DNA of 64,000 nucleotides, taken from NCBI RefSeq assembly GCF_003443535.1, contig NZ_CP031946.1:2684501-2748500 (forward strand). Reading direction: 5' to 3'. The position numbers were made by a program, and so were the translations under genes. This document shows, in pieces, positions 34,163-43,800 of the stretch. Each line of letters opens with the position of its first letter. The stretch's first letter is position 1. Source of the DNA: Ruegeria sp. AD91A (GTDB lineage: Bacteria; Pseudomonadota; Alphaproteobacteria; Rhodobacterales; Rhodobacteraceae). The notes below the pieces were generated by a model. It had not been told where the DNA came from and searched no databases. It worked only from the letters and a program-made list of their open reading frames with translations.

Positions 34163-35374
34163 ATGAAACTGAACCGAACTGCTGTACTTACCGCAACTTG
34201 TCTAATTGCAGAACTGGCCGCTACTCAGGTCTTTGCCCGCGGAAATCACTACGGGTGGTGCCGAGGCGTAGGGAACCCACACCAGTCGAGCCAAGGATGC
34301 GGGCAGGCTGGTGGGCAAGGGGCAGGTAATCAAGTTACTGGCCCAACTCAGCCGGTGGCAAATCAGTTACCGCCTAAGGGAACGCAGCAAACGCCCACGT
34401 CCGTTACTGTTCCAGTCCTTGCGCCGGGCGCGGTCCCGAACGCGATTCCCAATCAAGTTCCTATCGCGACACCAATAGCGGTTCCCGGTCAGGTTCCCAC
34501 GCCGGTAGTAGCGCCGACCCTAACTCCGCCTCTGGCACCAAACGCGACACCAAACCGGGTTCCGACAGCTGTTCCAAATCAGGTTCCGCCATTGGCTACT
34601 GGTCCCACCGCGGTGCCGCCGCAAGTTCCGACTGCAACTCCCAATCAAGTTCCGATAGCTATCCCTGGCCAGGTTCCGCCTCAACCAACCGGCCCAACAG
34701 CGGTGCCGCCACTTGTGCCCACCGCAACACCAAACCAAATACCGGTCGCAGTTCCTGGTCAGGTCCCACCTCAGCCCACCGGTCAAACTGCTGTGCCACC
34801 GCTCGTCCCGACTGCAACACCAAACCAGATTCCGGTCGCAGTGCCCGGCCGTGTTCCGCAACCCAGCGGTACTACGGCGACACCACCGCTTGTCCCAACC
34901 GCAACCCCCAATCAGGTTCCCACGGCAGTTCCTGGCCAGGTTCCACAGTTGACACCAAAACCTACGGCAACTCACGTGGCAGTCCCAGGACATCCGAAAC
35001 CACAAGGCGTCGTGACAATCATGCGCCCAAAGCCGAGGCCGACAACCGGTACTGTCCAGCAACCTGGCACAACACAAGTGACCCACCATTTAACCCACCA
35101 AAGCAATGCAAAGAAACACGATCACGTGGCAGCAACACCTGGGCGGCATGATCCGCACGACCTTCCAAGGTTCCGCAACGCGGCGGCCAAGGAAGACTGG
35201 GAATGCGTTGCCAGCGGATTTGGACAGCGCCGTTATGATGCTGGGCGAGGCGTGTTGCTGAACAACGGAGCGTTGCGGCACCTCGGAAACGTGGACGCAA
35301 TGGCACGCGATGTACCGGCACGACATCCAAAACACTCTGGCTGCATTATTTCGGTCAAACGAAAGCAGCAGTAG
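34163..35374 (+). CDS. Secreted proline-rich tandem-repeat protein, likely TPS client
   Basis: 403 residues, start 7 bp after the transporter with GAGG before the ATG, signal peptide MKLNRTAVLTATCLIAELAA. A short Gly/Gln-rich region is followed from about residue 80 to 290 by repeats built of Val-Pro and Thr-Pro steps, with unit GPTAVPPLVPTATPNQ-PVAVPGQVP, period 30 residues. A basic C-terminal part holds AAKEDWECVASGFGQRRYDA and two Cys. There is no TPS adhesion domain or beta-helix, so it is not a classical TpsA. Position argues for secretion through the adjacent transporter (inference). Confidence 0.75.
   Translation: MKLNRTAVLTATCLIAELAATQVFARGNHYGWCRGVGNPHQSSQGCGQAGGQGAGNQVTGPTQPVANQLPPKGTQQTPTSVTVPVLAPGAVPNAIPNQVPIATPIAVPGQVPTPVVAPTLTPPLAPNATPNRVPTAVPNQVPPLATGPTAVPPQVPTATPNQVPIAIPGQVPPQPTGPTAVPPLVPTATPNQIPVAVPGQVPPQPTGQTAVPPLVPTATPNQIPVAVPGRVPQPSGTTATPPLVPTATPNQVPTAVPGQVPQLTPKPTATHVAVPGHPKPQGVVTIMRPKPRPTTGTVQQPGTTQVTHHLTHQSNAKKHDHVAATPGRHDPHDLPRFRNAAAKEDWECVASGFGQRRYDAGRGVLLNNGALRHLGNVDAMARDVPARHPKHSGCIISVKRKQQ
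34601..34957 (+). repeat. Tandem 90-bp coding repeat, four units
   Basis: Units begin at 34601, 34691, 34781 and 34868 with GGTCCCACC/GGCCCAACA/GGTCAAACT/GGTACTACG. They encode 30, 30, 29 and about 29 residues each. Earlier sequence from about 34430 holds degenerate copies. Synonymous differences between units show the repeat is under protein-level constraint rather than recently duplicated. Confidence 0.85.
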
Positions 35375-35588
35375 CGCCAGTCTGGTAAAGGCACATCTTG
35401 AAACCTTAGAGGAATTCTTCCGTGTGGGAAGCTGGTTTCCAACCAAGGTTAAGTTGACGAATAGACATCAACCGAAGGTGTCATCTCTCAGAAGGTTAAT
35501 GAGGCATATGCCAAGTTGAGATGTCTCATCAGAGATGTATCGCCGGAGATTATGACTGGCGAGCACCGAAAAATAATGTAGTAAGCGA

Positions 35589-38500
35589 TCATTGTAGCTG
35601 ATTGTGAGATTGCAGCTCAGTCCAAAACCTATCAATTTCCAATGTTCGTGAACTTGCACGATAATCGCCGGTACAGATCGGTCCACTTAACGTCAAGCCA
35701 AACTGTTGATAGTCCGCGCCGTTAGGGTCAAACGGTAATAAGTTACACGCTATTTCTACAAGAGGTCCTAGCTGGAAGGGTAAATTCTCAATCCACAACG
35801 TATTGTCTTCGAAATACGCTACCCGGTTACCCTCCGGACTTATTGAAATTTCACTTGCCGCGCATGTTGGCGTAGACCAGATGGAGTCTCCACTTTCCAA
35901 CGAATTAATTGAATAGAAGTTTTGAGTTTGCCATTTACCCAAAAATAACTCTGGTATAATCCAACCTCCCTCTTGGCCTATTTTCAAACCTTCAGCTAGT
36001 CGAAAATACTCTCCTTTCGTGTCCATTCCGGAGATCACCTTGCCACTTTCGTAGTTGATAAAAACTGCCGGTCCTGAGTCTGTTAAAATAAAGTATGTCA
36101 GTTTTTCATCAACAACTGTCACAGGGTTCATGGGTTCTCCGCTCGGTAGTTTGTATGGTTGCAACATGGAAATCCAAGACCCGTCACGCTCTAAATTGGC
36201 TGCGATCTCTCCGGACAAAACTCTGAGGTCCTGTTCTTCTTGCAAGGTAATAACCGGATTAATTACACGGTTTCCAACCTCCAATATGTATGGTTCTCCG
36301 GTTCCTTTTGCGAAATACTGAACAAATCGGGCGTCTGGTGAAACGTTCACGCTCACCCCCCCTGAATAGGGTCTAGAAGCCGGCGGATTCAGACTTTGCG
36401 TCCAAGTTGATCCGGTTGCTATATCTAAGACTGTGACGTCGTTAGTGTCTGCCCAAACCAGCGTGTTTTCATCCCGCCATGAAATGTCTGCGCCGCTCGC
36501 CGATTCAGCCAAAATCGCATCACGCATTCGGCTGACTTCATAGATTGAAATGAAACCTACGGCAGGAAGACCCGAATCTTCGTCCACATTAACAACTGAG
36601 ATACAACGACCATGCCTCTTTTCGAAGTCGGCGCCATAGACACGAAGTGTTTTTAACAACTTACCATCAAAGCCTATGTCAAAGTACTTGTGATCTACCC
36701 AATATAATCCATTTTCGTTCTCGTTCGGTAACTGAGTAGAAAACCCGTCTTCCGAGAATTCGTAGTGTTCGTTGGGTCCAAGAGAGAAGCTTGTCACTTC
36801 CCCCAGCAAACCAGATAGGCGATCAGCGGAGTCTTTAGCGCCTGATGTTTCGAGAAGAAAGCGACCCCAAGACATGACTTGGATCGTGGTGTTTTCCCAA
36901 GTATCAAATTGGCTGTTATTCCGAAAAAATCCACTTAGTAGGTTGGAGTGCTCCGACAGATTTCTTTCTGAAGCTACAGCAACCGAAGAAAAGTCACCAT
37001 TCGGTTTTACCTCGTTCCAAAAATCGGGGAAGTTCCCCAAGTTTATTGGGTTCTCCTTTAAACTGGGAAACAAAATCGCTGTTTTCGGATAAAAACTAGG
37101 ATGACTGGAGAGCGAAACAAACACACGATCACCCCCGGCTTCCATAGTTACGCTTCTTGGAATACCCCCTAGTTCCGTCGTCAATCGATGCTCGAGCTTC
37201 CGTTCACCAAACGGAGTCTCGTTCGAAGCATCTAGATCAAGAATACTAAGTCCCCAATCGCCCCAAAAAACTATGGATTCGGAATCTGGATCAATGGTGA
37301 ATTCAATATTTGACAGTGTGCCTTCTCTCGGGAAAATTGTTGTGGAGAATAAACTCTGATCGTGGGTATCGAGTACGTAGACTTCAACTTGCCGTTTTCG
37401 GGCATCTGCTTCGTCAACGCCATAGTTCGTCTGTTCTGGGTCGGCCTGGAGACGAACTATCAAATACTTTCCGTCGCTGGATGTTTCGAAGGCAGTTAAC
37501 CTAGTTTGCTCATTCGGTGTATTCGGAAGCGGCGGTAGTTCAACGGGCAAAAAGTTGTGCTTGCCCACAAGTTTTTTTCTTTCAACATCGTAGGTATAAA
37601 CGGAGTTGTCCCTGTCGATCAAATAGGCAAATGAACATGAAGCATCCATGGCGATATTTTTCCATTTGCCAAGTATTCTTGCACGTTCGTTGTGATCAAA
37701 GATTGATCTTGCCAGAACGGTTCTTACACTCGGATTCTCAGTAATTGCATCGGCGTCGTGTAATCTAGGAATTGCATCCAATGCTACTATCATCGCCTCT
37801 GTAGTCTTGCCTTCAGCCAAAAATTGTGCAGCCGATGCAGCCTTTTGATCCAGCAATGCCTGGCTAGCATTATTCGCGCTTATCTGTGCTTGTTTTCTGG
37901 CATTGGCCTCATCTTGATAAAGGTTCCAAACCCAAACTGATGCCAGGACCACTGGCGCAACATAGACCGTCAGTTTGATTGGTTCTGCATTGTTTGCGAT
38001 GGTATGAAATATTCCGTCCACGACACTGGGCGGGCTTCTTTCGTCATGTGGTTCAATTGCTGAATTGCCTTGAAGCAATGGAAGCCAAAACTGGCGCATC
38101 CATGAATCATCGAAAACGCCTTCTGGCCCGTAGAAGTATCCACTATGTCCAAATTCGAAAAATCGATTGCGAAATTTCTGATGAGTCGCACCACTGAATC
38201 CGACCCGCCCAGCCATTCCGGTAAAGAGCACGAGAAGCTGATTTATCACCAACACGAGGTCTTTAGACCCGCAATCGTTAACTACTCTATCAACACTTCC
38301 ACCCACCAAATCACGCCAAGGGAAGGAACCTCTTAGTACAGAACCGGAAAGAATGATTGTATGAATTTTTGGTCTTTCTTCGCGCGGGATTCCGTGCAGC
38401 GCCCAAGCAAGAACGTGTGTTCCAAAGCTGTGTCCGATGACGTCAATTCTCTCCCAGTGTTCTTTCTTGCACCAGGATAACATCTCTCTTCGGAACTTTC

Positions 38501-38702
38501 TGACGACCAACCAACGAAAAAAAGGTATGATAAATGCTAGGACTGAAAAGTATCCATACTTGTAATTTATGACTTCGATGCAGTCCGCGTCGGGCTCCTT
38601 TGAGAGCAGGTTTTCAAGTTGTTCCTGCCAACCACCAAATGTGCGTATACCGTGAACAGTAATCACAAGGCGTCGTGAAGTTCTTCTCTTGCTGGTGTGC
38701 AT
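35589..38702 (-). CDS. Alpha/beta-hydrolase with membrane segment and C-terminal beta-propeller
   Basis: 1037 residues. The N-terminal 220 residues form a serine hydrolase: oxyanion motif VITVHGIRTFGGW (14-26) and nucleophile elbow IDVIGHSFGTHVLAW with Ser92. A membrane helix follows (about 243-262, KLTVYVAPVVLASVWVW). Next is a charged helix EANARKQAQISANNASQALL and KTTEAMIVALDAIP, a segment typical of effector-plus-WD40 proteins. The remaining 700 residues are beta-propeller repeats (KYLIVRLQA, SIVFWGDWGLSILDLD, NEDTLVWADTNDVTVLDIAT-like). It has the build of a conflict or self-killing protein with an effector, membrane anchor and sensor (inference). Codon use is AT-richer than in the core genes. 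Confidence 0.7.
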   Translation of the reverse strand: MHTSKRRTSRRLVITVHGIRTFGGWQEQLENLLSKEPDADCIEVINYKYGYFSVLAFIIPFFRWLVVRKFRREMLSWCKKEHWERIDVIGHSFGTHVLAWALHGIPREERPKIHTIILSGSVLRGSFPWRDLVGGSVDRVVNDCGSKDLVLVINQLLVLFTGMAGRVGFSGATHQKFRNRFFEFGHSGYFYGPEGVFDDSWMRQFWLPLLQGNSAIEPHDERSPPSVVDGIFHTIANNAEPIKLTVYVAPVVLASVWVWNLYQDEANARKQAQISANNASQALLDQKAASAAQFLAEGKTTEAMIVALDAIPRLHDADAITENPSVRTVLARSIFDHNERARILGKWKNIAMDASCSFAYLIDRDNSVYTYDVERKKLVGKHNFLPVELPPLPNTPNEQTRLTAFETSSDGKYLIVRLQADPEQTNYGVDEADARKRQVEVYVLDTHDQSLFSTTIFPREGTLSNIEFTIDPDSESIVFWGDWGLSILDLDASNETPFGERKLEHRLTTELGGIPRSVTMEAGGDRVFVSLSSHPSFYPKTAILFPSLKENPINLGNFPDFWNEVKPNGDFSSVAVASERNLSEHSNLLSGFFRNNSQFDTWENTTIQVMSWGRFLLETSGAKDSADRLSGLLGEVTSFSLGPNEHYEFSEDGFSTQLPNENENGLYWVDHKYFDIGFDGKLLKTLRVYGADFEKRHGRCISVVNVDEDSGLPAVGFISIYEVSRMRDAILAESASGADISWRDENTLVWADTNDVTVLDIATGSTWTQSLNPPASRPYSGGVSVNVSPDARFVQYFAKGTGEPYILEVGNRVINPVITLQEEQDLRVLSGEIAANLERDGSWISMLQPYKLPSGEPMNPVTVVDEKLTYFILTDSGPAVFINYESGKVISGMDTKGEYFRLAEGLKIGQEGGWIIPELFLGKWQTQNFYSINSLESGDSIWSTPTCAASEISISPEGNRVAYFEDNTLWIENLPFQLGPLVEIACNLLPFDPNGADYQQFGLTLSGPICTGDYRASSRTLEIDRFWTELQSHNQLQ

Positions 38703-38943
38703 AACAAAAATTTTGCAAATCTAATATGAATAGCAATGTGATGGTTAATAGCAGAAAATGCTCGCTTTCTCAATATTTCCAAAATCAATGTTCCACCCTA
38801 GACCATACCCTGTTTGATGAGGGCTAAGACAAGTTTGCTCGCTATTTCACATTTTCCATCGTTACTTCATCGATGCTCGGTCTACTAAGAAAAATTGCTC
38901 GGTTGGCTACTAAGGCACATAGAGTTAAGCGTTGGTGACACTT

Positions 38944-39558
38944 TTAGTAGAACGAGACGTCAGTATCTGTGTCTTTCGAAAACTGTCGTAAGTTGATACG
39001 GCCATTGGTTTTTCTATCTGTATAGTAAAAGCCGGATAGTTCCAGTGGGCCATCAGCTTTTTTCGCTGAGTTGCGTACATCCAAAATTGTAGATCCAGTA
39101 TAAGAAGACCAACCTACATTGGAAGGCGCCGAACGGTACGTATAGTACAATTTATATTGGCCAGCGTCGATTACAGGTGTAGTTTCTAACGAAACAGATT
39201 TTGATGTTTCGGTATGAAGGTCAATTTGAGCCTCTATCAAATTCTGCCGTATAATTGCTCTGGCAGGAATTCTTATCCCATTTTCCAAAGTGATTTCTCC
39301 TTCCCACGAGCCATTAAGGTCTGGGTAGAGAGAAGAATTGAAGGACTTCAAGACCTTCCAAATGAACCTAGAAGTGACGTTTGTCGTCAAAACTAGCACT
39401 ACAAGCAGTACCACCCATGGAGCAACGGTAAGAAGACGTACAATGGGCAATTCGCTTTGCAAAAAGCGCTCTGCGCCCACGTAAGCAAGTATGCTTAGGC
39501 CGGTGGCCGCAATTGCCACGTAGCGCAGCAGGAAGGTAAAGTTGATTACTCTAAACAT
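38944..39558 (-). CDS. optE: 2TM-beta effector (Cap15-like; Panoptes effector OptE)
   Basis: 204 residues from the ATG at 39558. Two membrane helices (about 10-29 LRYVAIAATGLSILAYVGA and 42-61 LLTVAPWVVLLVVLVLTTN) precede a beta-barrel of about 110 residues. The barrel begins LYPDLNGSWEGEITL and ends with SGFYYTDRKTNGRINLRQF. This is the architecture of the SMODS-associated 2TM-beta family, including Cap15, whose barrel binds cyclic nucleotides and whose helices disrupt the membrane. It overlaps the mCpol gene by 13 bp, the gene pair known as Panoptes. Tyr and Trp-rich barrel residues fit nucleotide binding. Symbol by homology only. Confidence 0.82.
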   Translation of the reverse strand: MFRVINFTFLLRYVAIAATGLSILAYVGAERFLQSELPIVRLLTVAPWVVLLVVLVLTTNVTSRFIWKVLKSFNSSLYPDLNGSWEGEITLENGIRIPARAIIRQNLIEAQIDLHTETSKSVSLETTPVIDAGQYKLYYTYRSAPSNVGWSSYTGSTILDVRNSAKKADGPLELSGFYYTDRKTNGRINLRQFSKDTDTDVSFY

Positions 39559-39926
39559 TTGCGCTCCATCGAGCTAAAGCTACAAGCTCGGGCTTTTCCA
39601 GTGCTTTTGGCGTACAAAAGTGCCACATATGCCTCTCTCAATGTGGGACCAATACCAACAGAAAACGCTAGTTCATCCCCGACTTTACCCTTGATGCTTT
39701 GATACAATTTGTCTTCATCCAAATTGCTTTCCTGAGAGTACGCCGTTACACCATCTGCGGCGCAAAATAGGACTTCATAGCCGGCATCAGTCAGTAGCTC
39801 CGAAACCTGTTGCGTCTTCAGTTCAACGAGTTCCTTTGTAGATATTAGTGCGCCAACATCATTGGAAAGATAGCACGAGGCGAGTCTCCTTCCTATGTCA
39901 TCACCATCAACTGTTACGAAGGGCAT
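39546..39926 (-). CDS. optS: mCpol minimal CRISPR-polymerase domain protein (Panoptes OptS)
   Basis: 126 residues from the ATG at 39926, chosen because GGAG lies 7 nt upstream; TTG 39938 is the alternative. It is a single minimal Cas10-like polymerase palm: strand 1 with FVTVDGDDIGRRLAS (residues 3-17), VSELLTDAGYEVLFCAADGV (41-60), and the terminal FSVGIGPTLREAYVALLYAK with SGKAR-type end. The second metal motif reads AADG rather than GGDD. mCpols make cyclic dinucleotides; in Panoptes the product keeps the partner effector inactive until a phage sponge removes it. No CRISPR or other Cas genes are present. Symbol by homology only. Confidence 0.8.
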   Translation of the reverse strand: MPFVTVDGDDIGRRLASCYLSNDVGALISTKELVELKTQQVSELLTDAGYEVLFCAADGVTAYSQESNLDEDKLYQSIKGKVGDELAFSVGIGPTLREAYVALLYAKSTGKARACSFSSMERKCLE

Positions 39927-40421
39927 CCAATGCTCCAAATCAATTTCTTATCGCCTGAGATTCTCGCTAGTGTCGATGCATAAGCAGCTAAGCAGGGTTG
40001 GGCCAGCCCAGTTTTTTCACGGGTTTCAGCGGACTTTGAAATTTAGCTACCGCGGGGAGATTTTCCATGTAGTCAGGAGTGTAAATATTAGGAAATCCAA
40101 CGAGCTTTTAAAGGCCAAACAGTTCGTCCACGAGGGACCGAGCAAACAACTTTGCAAAATCCGCTTTCTGCACGTCGCTGACCTTAGTGCACGGTGAAGC
40201 ACTTTGTACTGAGGACCCATGGCAGTTGCTGAAGGAATATTCATAAGTGGCCGGTATTCGAATTCAGCGGAAGATTAACAAACGGAGGCGCGACCACTGC
40301 ATAATTGCGACTTATGCTAAATCTAGAACAGTCTCTGGATCGGGGCAAAATCCGTAATTCTTATACGTGAGATTAATTTCGACCTGCAATGGTTGCCCGG
40401 TATTCTAATTGAGGATTTGAC
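39927..40421. other. 495-bp gap upstream of the Panoptes pair
   Basis: No credible gene. It should hold the promoter of the minus-strand Panoptes pair and that of the small plus-strand gene at 40422. It contains the 37-bp element repeated at 46932. Confidence 0.5.
40149..40185 (+). repeat. 37-bp imperfect direct repeat, copy 1 (left of SIR2-KAP)
   Basis: The sequence ACTTTGCAAAATCCGC... ending ...GACCTT matches 46932-46968 at 30 of 37 positions in the same orientation. The two copies bracket the SIR2-KAP module and the small gene at 40422. On the minus strand both can encode a K-x-x-D-x-x-KADFAK string, so the repeat may be a decayed coding fragment. Confidence 0.45.
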
Positions 40422-40625
40422 ATGAAAAAACTTGCAACCATCGACCTGCCCAGAACAAACACCAATGCTTTTGAAGTGCTGGCACGCTGCCAGACCGCAG
40501 CCGAACTTGCCGGAGCTGAGCAAGCCAGAATTCAGACTTTTCTGGAGGACGCCGTTCAGGGTGATTATGAGCACTTGTTGCGTGTGGTGAATACCCACTT
40601 CGAGGTCTCTAGAGCCAGGACTTGA
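40422..40625 (+). CDS. Small hypothetical protein
   Basis: 67 residues, GAGG 8 nt before the ATG. MKKLATIDLPRTNTNAFEVL is followed by the helical AELAGAEQARIQTFLEDAVQ and ends DYEHLLRVVNTHFEVSRART. No signal or membrane segment and no family recognised. A strong hairpin follows 7 bp after its stop. It is the only plus-strand gene within the defence block. Confidence 0.55.
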   Translation: MKKLATIDLPRTNTNAFEVLARCQTAAELAGAEQARIQTFLEDAVQGDYEHLLRVVNTHFEVSRART

Positions 40626-40632
40626 CTAGAGA

Positions 40633-40655
40633 GGGCCTGGTATGCCGCCAGGCCC
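40633..40655 (+). terminator. Hairpin after the small gene
   Basis: GGGCCTGG (40633-40640) pairs perfectly with CCAGGCCC (40648-40655) around a 7-nt loop. No T-run follows, so it may be a weak or factor-dependent terminator. Confidence 0.45.
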
Positions 40656-40834
40656 CTAACTCAAAATACTCTCAGTCACCGGTAAGGTTACCTGGCAGGC
40701 TGACAGCTCATGTTGTGTTTGAGAACCTGGTCATCGCCCACGTAAAACCGGTGCGAATTTCCGACAGTTTCAGGAAAACGAATGTTTCTTCCGGTGATAT
40801 CTTGAAGGACGATGCCCGCAGTATCACTATTAGA

Positions 40835-43800
40835 CTACATCCTTTCAACCAAGTCCATAAGTCTGAGATAACGATGATCCGCTCTAAGTTCAGGTGAAGT
40901 TTCACCAACTAACGCAAGAATTTTCGGTAACTCATAGGGCGGTCGGCTCAAGATCTGGGGCGTCACTGCATTGAGCAGGTCAAGCGTTTCCTCGGGGAAC
41001 TGAATAGTGATTGGTTCGTCCGTACCAACTTCGCGGGTAAATCGGTAGAATGGGTGACGGTCAGTTTCTACGGGCACCAAAAAACGCTTTACCGCCCTGT
41101 ACACCACAGGAAAGCTGGTTCCTGTGTCATCAAGCACACCAATCCAAGACTCGACTGACGATGCCGTGCGGTAGATGCGTTCTCGCGGCCAAACTTCATT
41201 CAAAAAGGGTGTTACTAGCTTTTCCCAGCCCTCATCGTTCTTTTGGCCGACTTCCCCCAACCACCAGATGAACTGGTTGCGGGTATCGTCGGACATTTCA
41301 CGTACAATTTGGCGCATCTGCTGCTTGGTGACGCCATCTTCCGAATTGCGTTTGAACAAATACAGGAACCCTAACCATTGCGTAACAACTTTCGCCAAGT
41401 CACGATCCCATGTTTGGTTTTCCACCCACTGGACCGCCTCCAGAAGGAGTGGCTTAACCAAAACAGCCAGCGGCGACCATGGAATCCGATTGCTGCATAG
41501 GAACCCATTCCAGGCTGGTTCAGCAGCGGTGTGATCAAACGCTAGCATAGGAATGAGTCGGGCTTTCACCCACTCAGGATCAACGTACATCAACCAGTTC
41601 AACTTACTAAAGGCAATTGAAACGGCATGGTCGGAACCTTCGCCTGGAGAAGCGAACAACCGTTCAATACGGTTTTTTATGTAGTCTGGAATCAGAGAGT
41701 CTTGTTCCTGCTTCTCGCCAGGCACCGCGCGAAACAGAGCCTGAGCACACATTCCCAGAGGTCCATTTATTGCATGTTGGTAGGTGCGGCGCGATTTCTG
41801 AATGCCCTCACCGCCGAGACTGATTTCACCGATACCACTCTCAGTTGCAGCTTCACCGCCGCTTAAAACGCCATCCACAACACTATCAAACACGTCCCAA
41901 GCAAGTTCGCTATCAAACTCGATTAGCTTTGTGATGTTCTGTTCTAGCCACCGACAAACGGAATGTCTCAACTCCATTACCACTGGTTGAGGAAGACGAC
42001 TCAGACGGTGCAGAAACACCCTTCTTAGCCTGGGCGAGATTTCATCTGGAACCTCGTTGATCATCGCCGACCAAAACGCTTGTGGATAGTCATTCTTTCT
42101 CGCTGCGACGGAAAGAGCAGATAACGCTTTGCGTGGGTTGGCTTTGACTAGTCCAGTAAAGGGCCGCTTCTCCGTGAAGCTCCCAAAGTCACGGTTTAGG
42201 TCATCTTTAGCCCTTGGCACGATCTCATCAACAGCCAGATCAAGAACAGCATCAGGTGTTTCATCTGTACCGACCCACCCAATTTGTGAACCGCGTTCAG
42301 TGACGGTGGATGTAGCCCAACCGTCACTCCAATTCTCAATGGTAGCAATGAGCGCTGAAAGACGATCACTTTGATCGCCGACCAGTTCACATCCCTGCAA
42401 TTCCAGGTATCGCGCATATCTAGCTACTAATTCGTCACGCATGCTCGGATACACGTCATCAGACCAATAGCCTTTCTGATCTGGTCCTGCGAGTAGCCGT
42501 TGACCCAGCCGATGACGAAGCGGTTCGGGGAAATCCGCCCACCTGTCAACCAACAGAAAAATAAGTTCCCGTGACACATCGGTGTCCCAGAATACATCTT
42601 GGCTAAGTCCCAGTATCCGTTGACCAACCTCTTCGGGCCCAAACAGGTTATCCTTTGACAAGGCGTAAAGGCCGAGTTTCTTGAAGAAGAACTTGTCCTC
42701 CATTGGCCAATTTAGGAAATGCCCCAATGCAACTTGGGGTGAAATCTGTGAAAGTCGTTCAAAAAGCTCGATGAAGAGCTTGAAAGCGTCAGCGGCATCG
42801 GGGTGCCGATCCTCTCCATCAATTTCGCGATCAGGGTAACAGGTTGGCGTAGAGAAATAGATCGTACCGATATCGGTTAGCATGCCAGACGCAGCCTTCA
42901 TTGCATCTTCGAGCAAACCAAATACTTTGGGAAGTACGTCGTCAGGTATGTCCAAGTCGTCGTTGTGGCGTTCGAGAAACTTCACGTTAAACTGCCCCAG
43001 ATGACCGAGTTCGATCTCGGGCCAATCCGCAGATGGAGGACGGACGCCTGCTAAGCTGTACGGCGGCATGATATCTAGCTTCGGAGCAGCTACTCGCCCG
43101 AACTCTCGTAAAACACTTGGCGTCCAACCTTCAGTTGTTATCCGCCGTTTAAGGTCAAACCAGGCACCGTCCCATTCACGGTTCCGAGGGTCCTTGTGAT
43201 GATCTAAGATCAGACTCCAGATGTGCCGAGCCTTGTCGTGAAGTTCCTCACGCTGACCAAAACGCCATTCAATGTGGTTCAGTAGGCGTGGATGCAAGCC
43301 GTTCTGCTTGATGGCCCACCAAGCGATAACAGGGCTGGCAAGGTTGTCTCCAACCCACCTTATCAGATGCCACAACCGGGGTGGGACGTTGGTGTTACCA
43401 TCGGGTGCTCTCCCGCCTAGTCGATGTGCGTCAGATGGGTTTTCATCGCCATGCCGCCACGACAGCAAATCATCGTTAAAGATACCTTGGCGGTAGTCTT
43501 CATCTGACAGGTTCTGAAGATCATCATCCAAGCCGTAGGCCACATTTGGCTCAAAGACTTCAGCGTCTTCACCATACCCACTAGCCCGCTTAGCAGACCG
43601 AATGGAGCCGCTGAAAACACAAACCCACTCTGGATGCGTTGGGTGTTTAGCGTCGGCCAGCAGTTTGGCACCAGCTACTGATCGCTGAACATGTGCAACT
43701 TGCCCTCGCTGGTGCGGTTGCAACGACTTGGGGTCCTGTTCTGTCATTGAAATGACCGACCCACGCCAAGCTCTGGGATCGTCTGCACGGTCTGCCCAAG

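Noticed and set aside
34430..34957. Regular repeats that might look like a CRISPR array
   Set aside because: They are in frame, encode Pro-rich 30-residue units, and have no unique spacers between identical repeats; the nearby mCpol is a stand-alone Panoptes enzyme, not part of CRISPR.
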